DNA of 64,000 nt from Flavobacterium limnophilum (GCF_027111315.2 NZ_CP114289.2:1426001-1490000); one strand, 5' to 3'; positions 26,712-35,569 are shown, counted from the stretch's first letter. Notes: a model not told the origin generated them from the letters alone. Translations and numbers: made by a program.

Positions 26712-27569
26712 TTAAAGTACCATTTTTTCGATTGGACAAACCAAAATTCCTTCGGCTCCGGCTTCTTTTAATTGATCGATAACATCCCAAAAAGTGTCTT
26801 TGTCGATTACGGAGTGAACACTGCTCCAACCTTCTTCTGCCAACGGCATCACGGTAAGGCTTTTTAAAACCGGCAATATCTTGCCAATGGCTTCAATTTT
26901 GTCGTTGGGAACGTTCATCAAGATGTATTTTGATTTTCTGGCTCTCAAAACCGATTCGATTCTGAATTGCAGTGTATCTATGATGCTTTGAGCTTCTGGA
27001 GTAACTTTTGGTGAAACGGCCAAAACGGCTTCGCTTTTGAAAATCACTTCCACTTCTTTCAAATTGTTTTTGAACAAAGTGCTTCCGCTGGAAACGATAT
27101 CCACGATTCCGTCGGCAAGACCTATGTTTGGTGCAATCTCAACCGAACCCGAGATTTGGTGAATGTCAACCGTCATTCCGAAAGAACCAAAATAATCGAT
27201 AACGGTGTTTGGATAGGAAGTGGCGATACGCATTCCTTCCAAATCTTTTATGGAATTGTATTCGAAAGTTTTTGGAACGGCTACGGAAACTTTGCACTTG
27301 GAAAAGCCCAATTTCTGGATTACCTTGATGTTTTTTCCTTTTTCGACCAAAAGATTATCGCCAACGATGGCAATATCAACCACTCCATCAATCAAATATT
27401 GGGGAATGTCCGAGTTTCTGAGGTACAAAACTTCCAAAGGGAAATTGGTGGCTTCGGCTTTGAGTTGGTCATTTCCGTTGTTGATGGAAATTCCGCAATC
27501 TTTTAGAATTTGAATGCTGTCTTCGTTTAAACGACCTGATTTTTGAATTGCAATTTTTAAAGTACTCAT
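26712..27569 (-). CDS. hisG: ATP phosphoribosyltransferase (long form)
   Basis: A 285-residue HisG, the first and rate-limiting step of histidine synthesis. LKIAIQKSGRLNEDSIQIL opens the catalytic part, DIAIVGDNLL and DGIVDIVSSGSTL are the PRPP-binding region, and the C-terminal about 75 residues (ILMNVPNDKIEAIGKILPVLKSLTVMPL) form the ACT-like domain that allows feedback inhibition by histidine. It does not need HisZ. It is the first gene of the operon, after the attenuator. Confidence 0.96.
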   Translation of the reverse strand: MSTLKIAIQKSGRLNEDSIQILKDCGISINNGNDQLKAEATNFPLEVLYLRNSDIPQYLIDGVVDIAIVGDNLLVEKGKNIKVIQKLGFSKCKVSVAVPKTFEYNSIKDLEGMRIATSYPNTVIDYFGSFGMTVDIHQISGSVEIAPNIGLADGIVDIVSSGSTLFKNNLKEVEVIFKSEAVLAVSPKVTPEAQSIIDTLQFRIESVLRARKSKYILMNVPNDKIEAIGKILPVLKSLTVMPLAEEGWSSVHSVIDKDTFWDVIDQLKEAGAEGILVCPIEKMVL

Positions 27570-27631
27570 TTTTGTTGTTGTTTTTTTTGTTGTTGTTTTA
27601 CAGTTTTGTTTGAATACAACATTTAGGAAAT

Positions 27632-27665
27632 AAAAAACCCGTTTGATGTACTCAAACGGGTTTTT
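27632..27665 (-). terminator. his attenuator terminator
   Basis: A 14-bp stem AAAAACCCGTTTGA / TCAAACGGGTTTTT (27633-27646 and 27652-27665) with a U-tract on the minus strand lies between the leader peptide and hisG. Its 5' arm on the transcript includes CGUUUGAG (27651-27658), which can pair instead with CUCAAGCG (27699-27706) inside the leader coding sequence, giving an eight-pair antiterminator with one G-U. Confidence 0.88.
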
Positions 27666-27689
27666 AAATATGAATTTACATACATATCA

Positions 27690-27749
27690 TTAACACATCG
27701 CTTGAGAGCAATAATGAAAATGATGGTGATGCAATTGAATTGATAACAT
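27690..27749 (-). CDS. hisL: Histidine operon leader peptide
   Basis: A 19-codon ORF starting ATG, encoding MLSIQLHHHHFHYCSQAMC, with five His in six codons (HHHHFH). It lies 25 nt before an intrinsic terminator that precedes hisG, the layout of a transcription attenuator. If ribosomes stall at the His codons for lack of charged tRNA-His, the CUCAAGCG segment downstream (codons 14-17) stays free to form the antiterminator; normal translation to the stop covers it and allows termination. The peptide is too short for routine gene calling. Its role is inferred from layout and base pairing. Confidence 0.88.
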   Translation of the reverse strand: MLSIQLHHHHFHYCSQAMC

Positions 27750-27783
27750 AACTTTTTAATTCTTAAATCCTTTGATTTGGATG

Positions 27784-27811
27784 CAAATATACTGGAAAAT
27801 ATAATTACAAA
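27784..27811 (-). promoter_or_regulatory. Promoter of the histidine operon
   Basis: On the minus strand TATATTTG (27784-27791) fits the TAnnTTTG -7 element, with TTTG (27808-27811) 16 nt upstream as a -33 box. It is about 35 nt ahead of the leader peptide ATG. Confidence 0.6.
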
Positions 27812-27847
27812 GCAATTTTTAATTTAACTTAATATCAATTAATTGTT

Positions 27848-27905
27848 AAAAAACCATCTATTCATATTCTATTTCTCTTGAAAAAACAATATAAACAGAT
27901 GGTTT
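27848..27905 (-). terminator. Probable pckA terminator
   Basis: AAACCATCT (27851-27859) pairs with AGATGGTTT (27897-27905). On the minus strand the right-hand stem arm runs into a T-tract (GGTTTTTTAAC). The loop is long (37 nt), so efficiency is uncertain. Confidence 0.5.
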
Positions 27906-27931
27906 ACAATTTAATTTTTAGAACACTTTAA

Positions 27932-29572
27932 TTATGCTTCAACAGAATTCGCTTCTAATGAAGGCCCCGCTTTTACTAAACGTTTTCCTTCTTCGGTGTT
28001 TGTATATTGATCGAAGTATTTGATGTAACGAGAAGCCAAGTCTTTAGCTTTAACCGTCCATTCTTCTTCTGTGGCATACGTATCTCTTGGATCCAAAATT
28101 CCTTCGCTTACATTTGGCAAGGCTGTTGGAATTGTTAAATTCAAGAATGGAATCTCTCTTTTTTCAGCTGCATCAATTTCTCCGCTGATAATGGCATCGA
28201 TGATGGCTCTTGTGTTTTTCAAAGAAATTCTTTTTCCTGTTCCGTTCCAACCTGTGTTTACAAGATAGGCTTTTGCATTGTGCTCTTTCATTTTTCCAAT
28301 CAATGTTTTAGAATATTGTGTTGGGTGTAATGTCAAGAAAGCTTCACCAAAAGCTGGAGAGAAAGATGGTTCTGGAGCAGTAATTCCTCTTTCGGTTCCG
28401 GCTAATTTAGAAGTATATCCGCAAAGGAAGTGGTATTGTGCTTGGTCATCATCTAGAATAGATACTGGAGGCAATACTCCAAATGCATCGGCAGATAGAT
28501 AGATGATTTTGCTGGCGTGTCCCGCTTTAGAAGGCAATACAATTTTGTTGATATTATAAATTGGATAAGAAACTCTTGAGTTTTCAGTGATGGAATGATC
28601 GTAATAATTGATTTCTCCATACTCGTCAACGATTACATTTTCCAACAAAGCGTCTCTTTTGATAGCTCTCCAAATGTCTGGTTCGTTTTGTTCGCTCAAG
28701 TCGATCACTTTTGCATAACAACCTCCTTCAAAATTGAAGACTCCGTTGTTGTCCCATCCGTGTTCGTCGTCACCAATCAAATATCGTTTTGGATCGGCAG
28801 ACAAAGTTGTTTTTCCTGTTCCAGAAAGACCAAAGAACACGGCAACGTCTCCTTTTTCGCCCACATTGGCAGAACAGTGCATGGAAGCCATTCCTTTTAA
28901 TGGTAGGTAATAGTTCATCATGGCGAACATTCCTTTTTTCATTTCTCCACCGTACCATGTTCCACCGATAATTTGAATTTTTTCGGTAAGATTGAAGACC
29001 ACGAAGTTTTCAGAATTCAAACCTTGCGCTGCCCAATTTGGATTTGTTGCTTTAGAACCGTTCATTACGATGAAATCAGGCTCGCCAAAATTTTGCAATT
29101 CATAAATAGAAGGTCTGATAAACATGTTGGTAACAAAATGCGCTTGCCAAGCCACTTCCATCACGAAACGCACTTTAAGTCTTGTATCGACATTTGTTCC
29201 GCAAAATGCATCAACTACATATAATTTGGGAGAAGTTGAAAGTTGTTCTAATGTAAGTGCTTTTAAATCGTCCCAAACTTCTTTTGTTGTTGGATAGTTT
29301 GGAGAGCTAATACCTGATTCTTTATCCCAGCAAATGGTATCTTTGGTAATATCATCTTTAACAATATATCTGTCTTTTGGTGAACGTCCCGTAAAAATCC
29401 CTGTTTTAACCGCTACAGCACCCGTATCTGTCAAAGCTCCTTTTTCATATCCTTTTCTTTTATGAGACACTTCTGCTTCATATAATTCTTCATAAGAAGG
29501 ATTATAAACCACTTCATGATAGCCCGTGATTCCTAAATCGTGTAATTCTTGAATAATTTTAATGTTTTTCAT
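27932..29572 (-). CDS. pckA: Phosphoenolpyruvate carboxykinase (ATP)
   Basis: A 546-residue cytosolic PEPCK converting oxaloacetate and ATP to PEP and CO2, the entry to gluconeogenesis. The P-loop [13 protein letters not shown], the metal-binding [21 protein letters not shown], the N-terminal [16 protein letters not shown] and the C-terminal [22 protein letters not shown] are all present. The upstream region holds an FNR/CRP-like box at the position of a class II activator site. Confidence 0.97.
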   Translation of the reverse strand: MKNIKIIQELHDLGITGYHEVVYNPSYEELYEAEVSHKRKGYEKGALTDTGAVAVKTGIFTGRSPKDRYIVKDDITKDTICWDKESGISSPNYPTTKEVWDDLKALTLEQLSTSPKLYVVDAFCGTNVDTRLKVRFVMEVAWQAHFVTNMFIRPSIYELQNFGEPDFIVMNGSKATNPNWAAQGLNSENFVVFNLTEKIQIIGGTWYGGEMKKGMFAMMNYYLPLKGMASMHCSANVGEKGDVAVFFGLSGTGKTTLSADPKRYLIGDDEHGWDNNGVFNFEGGCYAKVIDLSEQNEPDIWRAIKRDALLENVIVDEYGEINYYDHSITENSRVSYPIYNINKIVLPSKAGHASKIIYLSADAFGVLPPVSILDDDQAQYHFLCGYTSKLAGTERGITAPEPSFSPAFGEAFLTLHPTQYSKTLIGKMKEHNAKAYLVNTGWNGTGKRISLKNTRAIIDAIISGEIDAAEKREIPFLNLTIPTALPNVSEGILDPRDTYATEEEWTVKAKDLASRYIKYFDQYTNTEEGKRLVKAGPSLEANSVEA

Positions 29573-29616
29573 AATTTTCTTAATTGTTTTTTATTAATTA
29601 TCTTTTTTTTCTACTC

Positions 29617-29659
29617 CAAATTTAGAAAAACAAATCCGAAAAAAGATGATATTTATCAT
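29617..29659 (-). promoter_or_regulatory. pckA promoter with FNR/CRP-like activator box
   Basis: On the minus strand the -7 element TAAATTTG (29617-29624) is preceded, after exactly 21 nt, by the palindrome ATGATAAATATCAT (29646-29659). The TGAT-N4-ATCA core is of the Crp/Fnr family type. Its centre is 35.5 nt from the G of the -7 element, about -41 to the start site. No TTTG -33 box is found at normal spacing, as expected for an activated promoter. Confidence 0.62.
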
Positions 29660-29730
29660 ATAATTTGATAAATCTACGCAAACGTTTTCTTTATTTACGG
29701 GGGTTTACAAGGTTTTTCGATGGGTAGTTT

Positions 29731-29773
29731 ATGATAAATATCATATAATATCAATAATAAATCCCTAATTTTG
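29731..29773 (+). promoter_or_regulatory. thrE-like gene promoter with FNR/CRP-like activator box
   Basis: On the plus strand the same palindrome ATGATAAATATCAT (29731-29744) is followed, after exactly 21 nt, by TAATTTTG (29766-29773). The arrangement mirrors the pckA promoter in every spacing. The transcript would have a leader of about 190 nt before the ATG at 29969; that leader contains a 15-codon ORF (29801-29848) but nothing else recognisable. Confidence 0.58.
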
Positions 29774-29968
29774 AAGTGACGAATAAATCTGACTTTTATT
29801 ATGTTAATCCTACAATTTCTTGTTTTCGTAAATGTATTAATAAACTAGCCTTAAAAAGGTAATGAAAAAGTTAAGATTTTATCTATCACAAATTAAAAGT
29901 CATAAATAAAGTATTATGACAATGAAACCGAATTCGAGTTTCGATGAATTAAACCTAAACAGATTAAA

Positions 29969-31321
29969 ATGATTGAAGAAAAAGAAACCCAAAGAGTACT
30001 GGAATTACTTACCGAAATTGGTGAATTAATGATGATAAGCGGTGCCCACACTGCCAGAATTATTAGAAATTTAGAAAGAATCGCCAAAGGTTTGGGGTAC
30101 AATTGCGAATTAGTTTTGACCTATACCGGAATTGTAATATCTATTTACAAAGAAAACAAACACAAGGCACATACACTTGCCAGAACGGTTCGAGCCAAAG
30201 GAATCAATTTTGAAACCATTTCGGAAATAAGTATTTTGTCTTGGGATGTATTGGAAAATAAAATTTCAATTGACGAGATCAAGTCAAGATTGGCTCAAGT
30301 AAGAACAAGAAAAGTATATACTGATTTTCAACTCTATTTTTGGGCTCCCTTTGCCAGTGTGGCGCTGTGCATGCTTTTTGACGGAGATTGGATTCAATCC
30401 TTAATTGTATATATATCCACATTTATAGGGTTTTATGCCCGAAGAAATATGGTGCTGAGGCATCACAACCACTTAATGGCTTTTTTCGTCGCTTCCACTA
30501 TTTCAATATCCATCATTCATTTAGCAGGTTTGCTATTCAATGTCGAAATCAAACAAGCCTTGATTGTTTCGATATTGTATCTTATTCCGGGCGTGGTTAT
30601 GATTAATTCGTTTATTGATTATCTAGAAGGTTATTTCGAATCGGGTACGGCTCGATTTATCTATTTTTCGATGGCTATTTTTATGCTGGCTTTTGGTTTT
30701 TTTGTGTCCAATACGATTTTTAGCCTGCCATTTGTAAATTCTATCAGCGCTTTTGATTTCTCCAATTTACAAACCCAAGTTGTGGAAGCGTATCAACCTA
30801 CCGGAATAGCCTTGCATACTTCCAAATTAATTTTTGGTGGAATTACTTCTTTGGGATTTGCACTGATATTCAATACTTCAAAAAGAGCAATGTGGACCGT
30901 TTTCATACTCGGAGCCGTTGGATATTACATCAAATACCTTTTATTTAAAGAATGTGACGTCAACTTAATCTTGTCCATTTTTGTGGCTTCTTCGTTTGTG
31001 GGAATTTCGGGAATGTATTTCGCCCACAGAGCACACACACCACCTATTATTTTTATGATTCCAGCCGTTATCAACATGATTCCTGGGCTGCTTAGTTATG
31101 AATTTATGATGGGAATGATCAATTGGATCAGCAATGACAAAGGACAAAAGCCTTCTGTAGAAGAAGTTATCCAAACTTTTTCTTATGGAATTAGCACCGT
31201 TTTTATTCTTTTTGCTCTTGCTTTTGGAGTCGCATTCCCAATAATTGTGTTCAAATCCTATACCGTGAAAGGAAAAGATTTGAATGTATTGATTAAAAAG
31301 TTGTTTACAAAAAATGTCTGA
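29969..31321 (+). CDS. ThrE-family threonine/serine exporter
   Basis: A 450-residue inner-membrane protein that fuses the two ThrE halves: an N-terminal DUF1212-type region (LTEIGELMMISGAHTARIIRNLERIAKGLG) with about five helices, and a C-terminal ThrE_2-like region (FGGITSLGFALIFNT, IPAVINMIPGLLSYE). Characterised relatives export threonine and serine. It is 88 nt upstream of an AspT-like carrier. The substrate is inferred from the family. Confidence 0.82.
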   Translation: MIEEKETQRVLELLTEIGELMMISGAHTARIIRNLERIAKGLGYNCELVLTYTGIVISIYKENKHKAHTLARTVRAKGINFETISEISILSWDVLENKISIDEIKSRLAQVRTRKVYTDFQLYFWAPFASVALCMLFDGDWIQSLIVYISTFIGFYARRNMVLRHHNHLMAFFVASTISISIIHLAGLLFNVEIKQALIVSILYLIPGVVMINSFIDYLEGYFESGTARFIYFSMAIFMLAFGFFVSNTIFSLPFVNSISAFDFSNLQTQVVEAYQPTGIALHTSKLIFGGITSLGFALIFNTSKRAMWTVFILGAVGYYIKYLLFKECDVNLILSIFVASSFVGISGMYFAHRAHTPPIIFMIPAVINMIPGLLSYEFMMGMINWISNDKGQKPSVEEVIQTFSYGISTVFILFALAFGVAFPIIVFKSYTVKGKDLNVLIKKLFTKNV

Positions 31322-31409
31322 AATCTAGTTTTCTATCTTGAATATTATCTAATTAAGCTTAACTATTTTATATATTATTAATGATTACTTAACAATTAAA
31401 TTTTACTTT

Positions 31410-33110
31410 ATGTTTGAATGGTTTAAAATATTATTTACTCCGACCGACGAGCCGGAAATGACACAAGCCTTAATTGTATTATTCTTGGCTATAAGTGTCG
31501 GTTTTTTTGTGGGACGAATCAAAATTGGCAGTGTTTCATTGGGAGTATCAGCCGTAATGTTCGTGGGTCTTTTTTTAGGACATTTAGGTTACACCATGGA
31601 TGCGGAATTAATTCAATTCGTGCGAGAATTTGGTTTAATCCTGTTTGTTTATGGTATCGGTATTCAAGTGGGACCTTCTTTCTTTTCTTCTTTCAAAAAG
31701 GAGGGATTAATTTTCAATGCTTTGGGCGTTGGAACCGTATTTTTAGGCGGAATTATTACGTATTTAATCCATTTATTGGTCAATGTAAAAATTGAAAATG
31801 CCGTTGGATTAATGTCGGGTTCGGTTACCAATACCCCGGGATTGGGGGCTGCCAAGTCAACCCTTATCGAAATTCAAAAACAATTGAATCTTCCTGCCGA
31901 CCACTTTTCGGATCCCGCCATTGCTTATGCCATCACTTATCCTGTTGGGGTTTTCGGGATTATCCTAATCATAATCTTGGCAAAAAACTTTTTGAGAATA
32001 GATTTGTCCAAAGAAGCCATCAAGCTGAATGAAAAAAACAAGGATTCCGAAAACAAGATTGTTCGCCAAAAATGCAGGGTTACCAAGCCTGAAGTCATAG
32101 GAAAAACAATCAAACAGGTATTCAAGGAATTCCATATCGATAATGTCATCATCTCCAGACAAAAGCATAGCGGAACAAAAGCAGTTTCCTCTCCTTCGAT
32201 AGACACCATCTTACAAGAAAAAGACGTATTGATGGTTGTGGCCAAACAAAAAGATATTGATGCATTTATCAATATTGTCGGTAAAGTTTCAACCGATTTG
32301 TTTATCGAATCCGAAGCCGACATTACCACAAAAATACTTAGTGTTACCAAAAAAACGGCCACCCACAAAACATTGGCACAACTGGATTTGTACAATCAAT
32401 ATGATGTGAGGGTTACCCGTGTCATTCGTTCGGGATTGGAAATCTTGGCACAACCTTCTTTGGAACTTTATTATGGTGATACTTTGATGGTGGTTGGAGA
32501 CAAACAAGCCATTCACGAAGCTGAAAAAATTATAGGAAACTCCAAAAAAATACTATTGGAACCGGATTTTCTTTCCCTTTTTGGCGGACTGATTTTTGGA
32601 GTTATCATCGGTTCCATTCCCATCTTGATTCCTTCTTTGCCAGTTCCTTTAAAATTAGGATTGGCTGCCGGACCACTTTTGGCTGCGCTATTCATCAGTA
32701 GATATGGAGGAGTTGGAGTAATTCACTCTTACATCAACAACGGTGCGATACATTTCATGAAGGATTTCGGGATTTGTTTGTTCTTTGCTGCCGTTGGTAT
32801 CAAAGCCGGTCATGGTTTCTATGACAATTTTATCGCAAACAACGGAATGATGTGGATTTATTATGGTTGTTATATTACTTTCATACCATTGACAATTTTA
32901 GTGCTGATTAGCCGATTTGTGTTTAAACTCAATTTTTATCAAATGGTGGGAATTATGAGTGGTTCTTATACCGATCCCGCTGCCTTGGCATTTAGTAACA
33001 AATACTTGGATTCTGACATCCCTAACCAATCGTATGCCACGGTTTATCCTTTGGTAACCATCAGCAGGATTTTGGTTGCACAATTGCTCATCTTGCTTTT
33101 TGCGAGTTGA
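31410..33110 (+). CDS. AspT-like aspartate:alanine exchanger family transporter
   Basis: A 566-residue permease with two Asp-Al_Ex membrane domains (about 20-185 and 385-560) flanking two cytosolic RCK_C/TrkA-C domains (about 205-370). Repeated glycine motifs GSVTNTPGLGAAKS and GSYTDPAALAFSNK and the FGLILFVYGIGIQVGPSFF helix are typical. Family members exchange aspartate for alanine or move dicarboxylates. The neighbouring pckA and ThrE genes suggest a role in C4 or amino-acid flux. Confidence 0.85.
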   Translation: MFEWFKILFTPTDEPEMTQALIVLFLAISVGFFVGRIKIGSVSLGVSAVMFVGLFLGHLGYTMDAELIQFVREFGLILFVYGIGIQVGPSFFSSFKKEGLIFNALGVGTVFLGGIITYLIHLLVNVKIENAVGLMSGSVTNTPGLGAAKSTLIEIQKQLNLPADHFSDPAIAYAITYPVGVFGIILIIILAKNFLRIDLSKEAIKLNEKNKDSENKIVRQKCRVTKPEVIGKTIKQVFKEFHIDNVIISRQKHSGTKAVSSPSIDTILQEKDVLMVVAKQKDIDAFINIVGKVSTDLFIESEADITTKILSVTKKTATHKTLAQLDLYNQYDVRVTRVIRSGLEILAQPSLELYYGDTLMVVGDKQAIHEAEKIIGNSKKILLEPDFLSLFGGLIFGVIIGSIPILIPSLPVPLKLGLAAGPLLAALFISRYGGVGVIHSYINNGAIHFMKDFGICLFFAAVGIKAGHGFYDNFIANNGMMWIYYGCYITFIPLTILVLISRFVFKLNFYQMVGIMSGSYTDPAALAFSNKYLDSDIPNQSYATVYPLVTISRILVAQLLILLFAS

Positions 33111-33140
33111 CAATACCACTAAATATAGTTTAAAAGAAAA

Positions 33141-33179
33141 AAAAACTGTCCGAAAATTACTTTTCGGACAGTTTTTTTT
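33141..33179 (+). terminator. Terminator of the thrE-aspT transcript
   Basis: A perfect 14-bp stem AAACTGTCCGAAAA / TTTTCGGACAGTTT (33143-33156 and 33161-33174) with a 4-nt loop and T-tract, 31 nt after the stop codon. Confidence 0.92.
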
Positions 33180-33219
33180 GTTTATAATATTGATTTTTAA
33201 TGTTTTTAAGGATCTAAAA

Positions 33220-33445
33220 CCATGAATATACAGCCGTTTTCAAGCACCATTCGGTTCACCAATCAACACTTTTCCTGTTAGAATTAAAACATTTGATTGC
33301 AGAAAATCATTCGGCTAGGTTCTTAGATTCTGTAGTTGAAAAATTAGAAATCCAGGTTTTGGAATTGATCCAAAAAAAAACTTCCCAATTTCTTGGGAAG
33401 TCTTCGTGGTCCATACGGAACTATTCAAATGAAAATGGATTCAAT
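33220..33445 (-). other. Possible relic region with hairpin and tRNA-like fragment
   Basis: The stretch between the aspT terminator and tRNA-His has no convincing gene. A hairpin ACTTCCCAA / TTGGGAAGT with loop TTTC next to an A-run (33370-33402) has the same form as the tRNA-His terminator. It is followed by CGTGGTCCATACGGAACT, which resembles the 3' part of a tRNA read on the minus strand. No complete cloverleaf can be drawn. A broken coding fragment in two frames may precede it (33222-33370). Confidence 0.3.
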
Positions 33446-33580
33446 ACAAATCTAATTTTAAAAATAGTCCTTTCGTGATGTTCTGCTAAATACAGTAAAT
33501 GATTTTTACGCATAATTTTTATAGTTCCACTGGTTTTAGGATTGATCCTCCTTGATCCTTAAATCCTGGGAATTTACCCC

Positions 33581-33613
33581 AAAAAAAAAGCTTCGAATTT
33601 CTTCGAAGCTTTT
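33581..33613 (-). terminator. tRNA-His terminator
   Basis: A perfect 12-bp stem AAAAGCTTCGAA / TTCGAAGCTTTT (33586-33597 and 33602-33613), loop TTTC; on the minus strand a T9 run follows. It lies directly downstream of the tRNA gene. Confidence 0.88.
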
Positions 33614-33621
33614 GCGTTCTG

Positions 33622-33696
33622 GGTGGCTGACCGGGTTCGAACCGGCGACCCTCGGCACCACAAACCAATACTCTAACCAGCTGAGCTACAACCACC
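33622..33696 (-). tRNA. tRNA-His (GTG)
   Basis: On the minus strand a full cloverleaf can be drawn: acceptor GTGGTTG / CAGCCAC, D-arm GCTCAGCTGGTTAGAGT, anticodon loop TTGTGGT with anticodon GTG, T-arm with loop TTCGAAC. The extra 5' G (position -1, 33696) opposite C73 is the hallmark of tRNA-His. CCA is not encoded. It is a single-gene transcript closed by the hairpin at 33581-33613; the anticodon fits the His codons that the his leader senses. Confidence 0.95.
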
Positions 33697-33757
33697 ATTT
33701 TTGACGAGTGCAAATATAGCACTAAAGTTTGTTTTTGCAAACAAAAATCAAAAAAAA

Positions 33758-34474
33758 TTACATCAAATTTCCTAAACTATTGACTCCCAAATATCTTTCG
33801 GCCGTAAAACCTTCGGCATAATCCACGCCAATCAATCTTCCCAGGTCTTGGGCGCGGTAATTTAGGCTCTCCAAGAAGTTTTTTGAAGCTATTGGAGTCT
33901 CCGGTTCGTTGGAATTTGGGTTGTAGAACTGGGAACCGTAAGCCAAAACAGCTTCGATTCGCTTTTCATTGAAGCCCGTAATGTCCACCACGAAATCAGG
34001 CGTGATGTTTTTCCATTGAATGTAATGATAGACTAATTTGGGTCGCCAAGCGGCTTGTTTTTCACCCTGGTGTTCTGTTTCGATTTTCATCAAGCCGGAA
34101 AGAAAACACGCATCGGAAACCAGTTTGCTGCCTTTGCCGTGGTCGATATGACGGTCGTCGATGGCATTGCAAATCACGATTTCGGGTTGGTATTTTCGAA
34201 TCATTTCGATGATTTTCAATTGGTGTGCTTCGTCATTGACAAAAAAACCATCACGCATATCAAGGTTTTCCCGAACAGAAATACCCAAGATTTTGGCTGC
34301 AGCAGCCGCTTCCTGATTCCGAATCTCTACCGAACCACGGGTTCCGAGTTCGCCACGGGTCAAATCGATGATTCCGGCTTTTTTTCCCAACGCGATTTCT
34401 TTGGCCAATGTTCCGCCACAACCTAATTCCACATCGTCTGGATGCGCACCGAATGCTAATATGTCTAGTTTCAT
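33758..34474 (-). CDS. bshB1: Bacillithiol biosynthesis deacetylase
   Basis: A 238-residue zinc-dependent PIG-L/LmbE-type deacetylase that makes glucosaminyl-malate in bacillithiol synthesis. The zinc ligands appear in AFGAHPDDVELGCGG and in DDRHIDHGKG, and RYLGVNSLG is close to the C-terminus. The GFFVNDEAHQLKII and YHYIQWKNITPDFVVDI segments are typical of BshB1 in Bacteroidota. Other bsh genes are not in the window. Confidence 0.92.
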   Translation of the reverse strand: MKLDILAFGAHPDDVELGCGGTLAKEIALGKKAGIIDLTRGELGTRGSVEIRNQEAAAAAKILGISVRENLDMRDGFFVNDEAHQLKIIEMIRKYQPEIVICNAIDDRHIDHGKGSKLVSDACFLSGLMKIETEHQGEKQAAWRPKLVYHYIQWKNITPDFVVDITGFNEKRIEAVLAYGSQFYNPNSNEPETPIASKNFLESLNYRAQDLGRLIGVDYAEGFTAERYLGVNSLGNLM

Positions 34475-34520
34475 TTTCTTTTTTGTTTGTTGTTTATCGT
34501 CAACAATTTAAACATTTAAA

Positions 34521-35567
34521 CTATTTCAAAACTCTTTTCATCGTCACCGATTTGTTGCAGCTTTCCTCCCACTCTTTTTCGGGAACGCTGTCTTTCGTGA
34601 TGCCGCACCCCATAAATAAATTGGCTTTAGAATCACAAATTTCCATACAGCGCAAATTTACGAACAAATCGGTTTGGTCTCCCTTATTTAATTCTCCGAG
34701 AAAACCGGTATAAAAAGTGCGGTCGTAATTTTCGTTTTGCAATATGAAAGCCTTTGCTTTATCCTTTGGAAAACCGCAGACTGCAGGCGTTGGATGCAAC
34801 AACAAGGCTACTTCCCGCAAGCTGGTACTCGAATTCAAGCTTCCCGAAATATCGGTTTTGATGTGCCAAATACTCCCCGCTTTGAGGCTGTAAGGTTTTG
34901 AAACCAAGACTTCCGAAGCGACATTTTTCAACTTTTCCACGATATAATCCGTGACAAATTGTTGTTCTTCTTGTTCTTTTTTCGGCCAAACCACTTCATT
35001 GGAACCCGCATCTTTTTGCGTTCCCGCCAAAGCGATTGTTTGGAATTCCTGACCCTTTGCTTTCAACAATTGTTCGGGTGTGGCACCCAACCAAGTCCCT
35101 ATTTTTGGATGATATAAACAATACACAAAAGTGGTTGGATACAATTGGGCCAAATTTTCGAAAGCGTTAATTAGGTCGAAATTTGCTAAATCAATCGATT
35201 CTTTTCGAGACAAAACCACCTTCTTGAATTGGTTGTTTTCGATGGCTTGAATGCCTTTGGCAACCAAGAATTCGAAATTATTTTTGGCCAATTCGTTTGA
35301 AACAGTATCCTCTTTTGGGGAAACGATAATTTCCCTTTTTTGAAAATCCACATTAATTATTTCGGATTGGTTTTCGGGAATCAATAGCGTTTTGCTTCCG
35401 TTAAAAGAGGCAAAAACAAAACCTTTTTCGGTAAAATCGCTTGCTTCAAACAAGCTGTCGTTTTGCTGGAAAAGTCCCGTAATCGTGTTGCTGTTTGGTT
35501 TTTTATAAAGTACAAAAGGAAGTTTTTGCCCTAATTGTTGGGCGGCTTTTGCTGAAATTTGTTCCAT
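34521..35567 (-). CDS. menF: Isochorismate synthase
   Basis: A 348-residue chorismate-binding enzyme that makes isochorismate. Typical text includes KVVLSRKESIDL, YCLYHPKIGTWLGATPEQLLK, LAGTQ, TPAVCGFPKDKA and the C-terminal MGCGITKDSVPEKEWEESCNKS with the Mg-binding acidic residues. The gene overlaps closely with the hotdog thioesterase upstream (2-nt gap), so a menaquinone role is favoured over siderophore synthesis. Confidence 0.9.
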   Translation of the reverse strand: MEQISAKAAQQLGQKLPFVLYKKPNSNTITGLFQQNDSLFEASDFTEKGFVFASFNGSKTLLIPENQSEIINVDFQKREIIVSPKEDTVSNELAKNNFEFLVAKGIQAIENNQFKKVVLSRKESIDLANFDLINAFENLAQLYPTTFVYCLYHPKIGTWLGATPEQLLKAKGQEFQTIALAGTQKDAGSNEVVWPKKEQEEQQFVTDYIVEKLKNVASEVLVSKPYSLKAGSIWHIKTDISGSLNSSTSLREVALLLHPTPAVCGFPKDKAKAFILQNENYDRTFYTGFLGELNKGDQTDLFVNLRCMEICDSKANLFMGCGITKDSVPEKEWEESCNKSVTMKRVLK

Positions 35568-35569
35568 TC

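Noticed and set aside
29653..29673. TTTATCA/TGATAAA as a third FNR-like box
   Set aside because: The half-sites are 7 nt apart, not the 4 nt of the other boxes, and one overlaps the clear palindrome; it is probably AT-rich chance.
33293..33478. 61-residue ORF on the plus strand
   Set aside because: It runs through a hairpin and the tRNA-like segment and has no recognisable family; at most a relic.
33519..33740. 73-residue ORF on the minus strand
   Set aside because: It covers the tRNA-His gene and its terminator; the reading frame is incidental.
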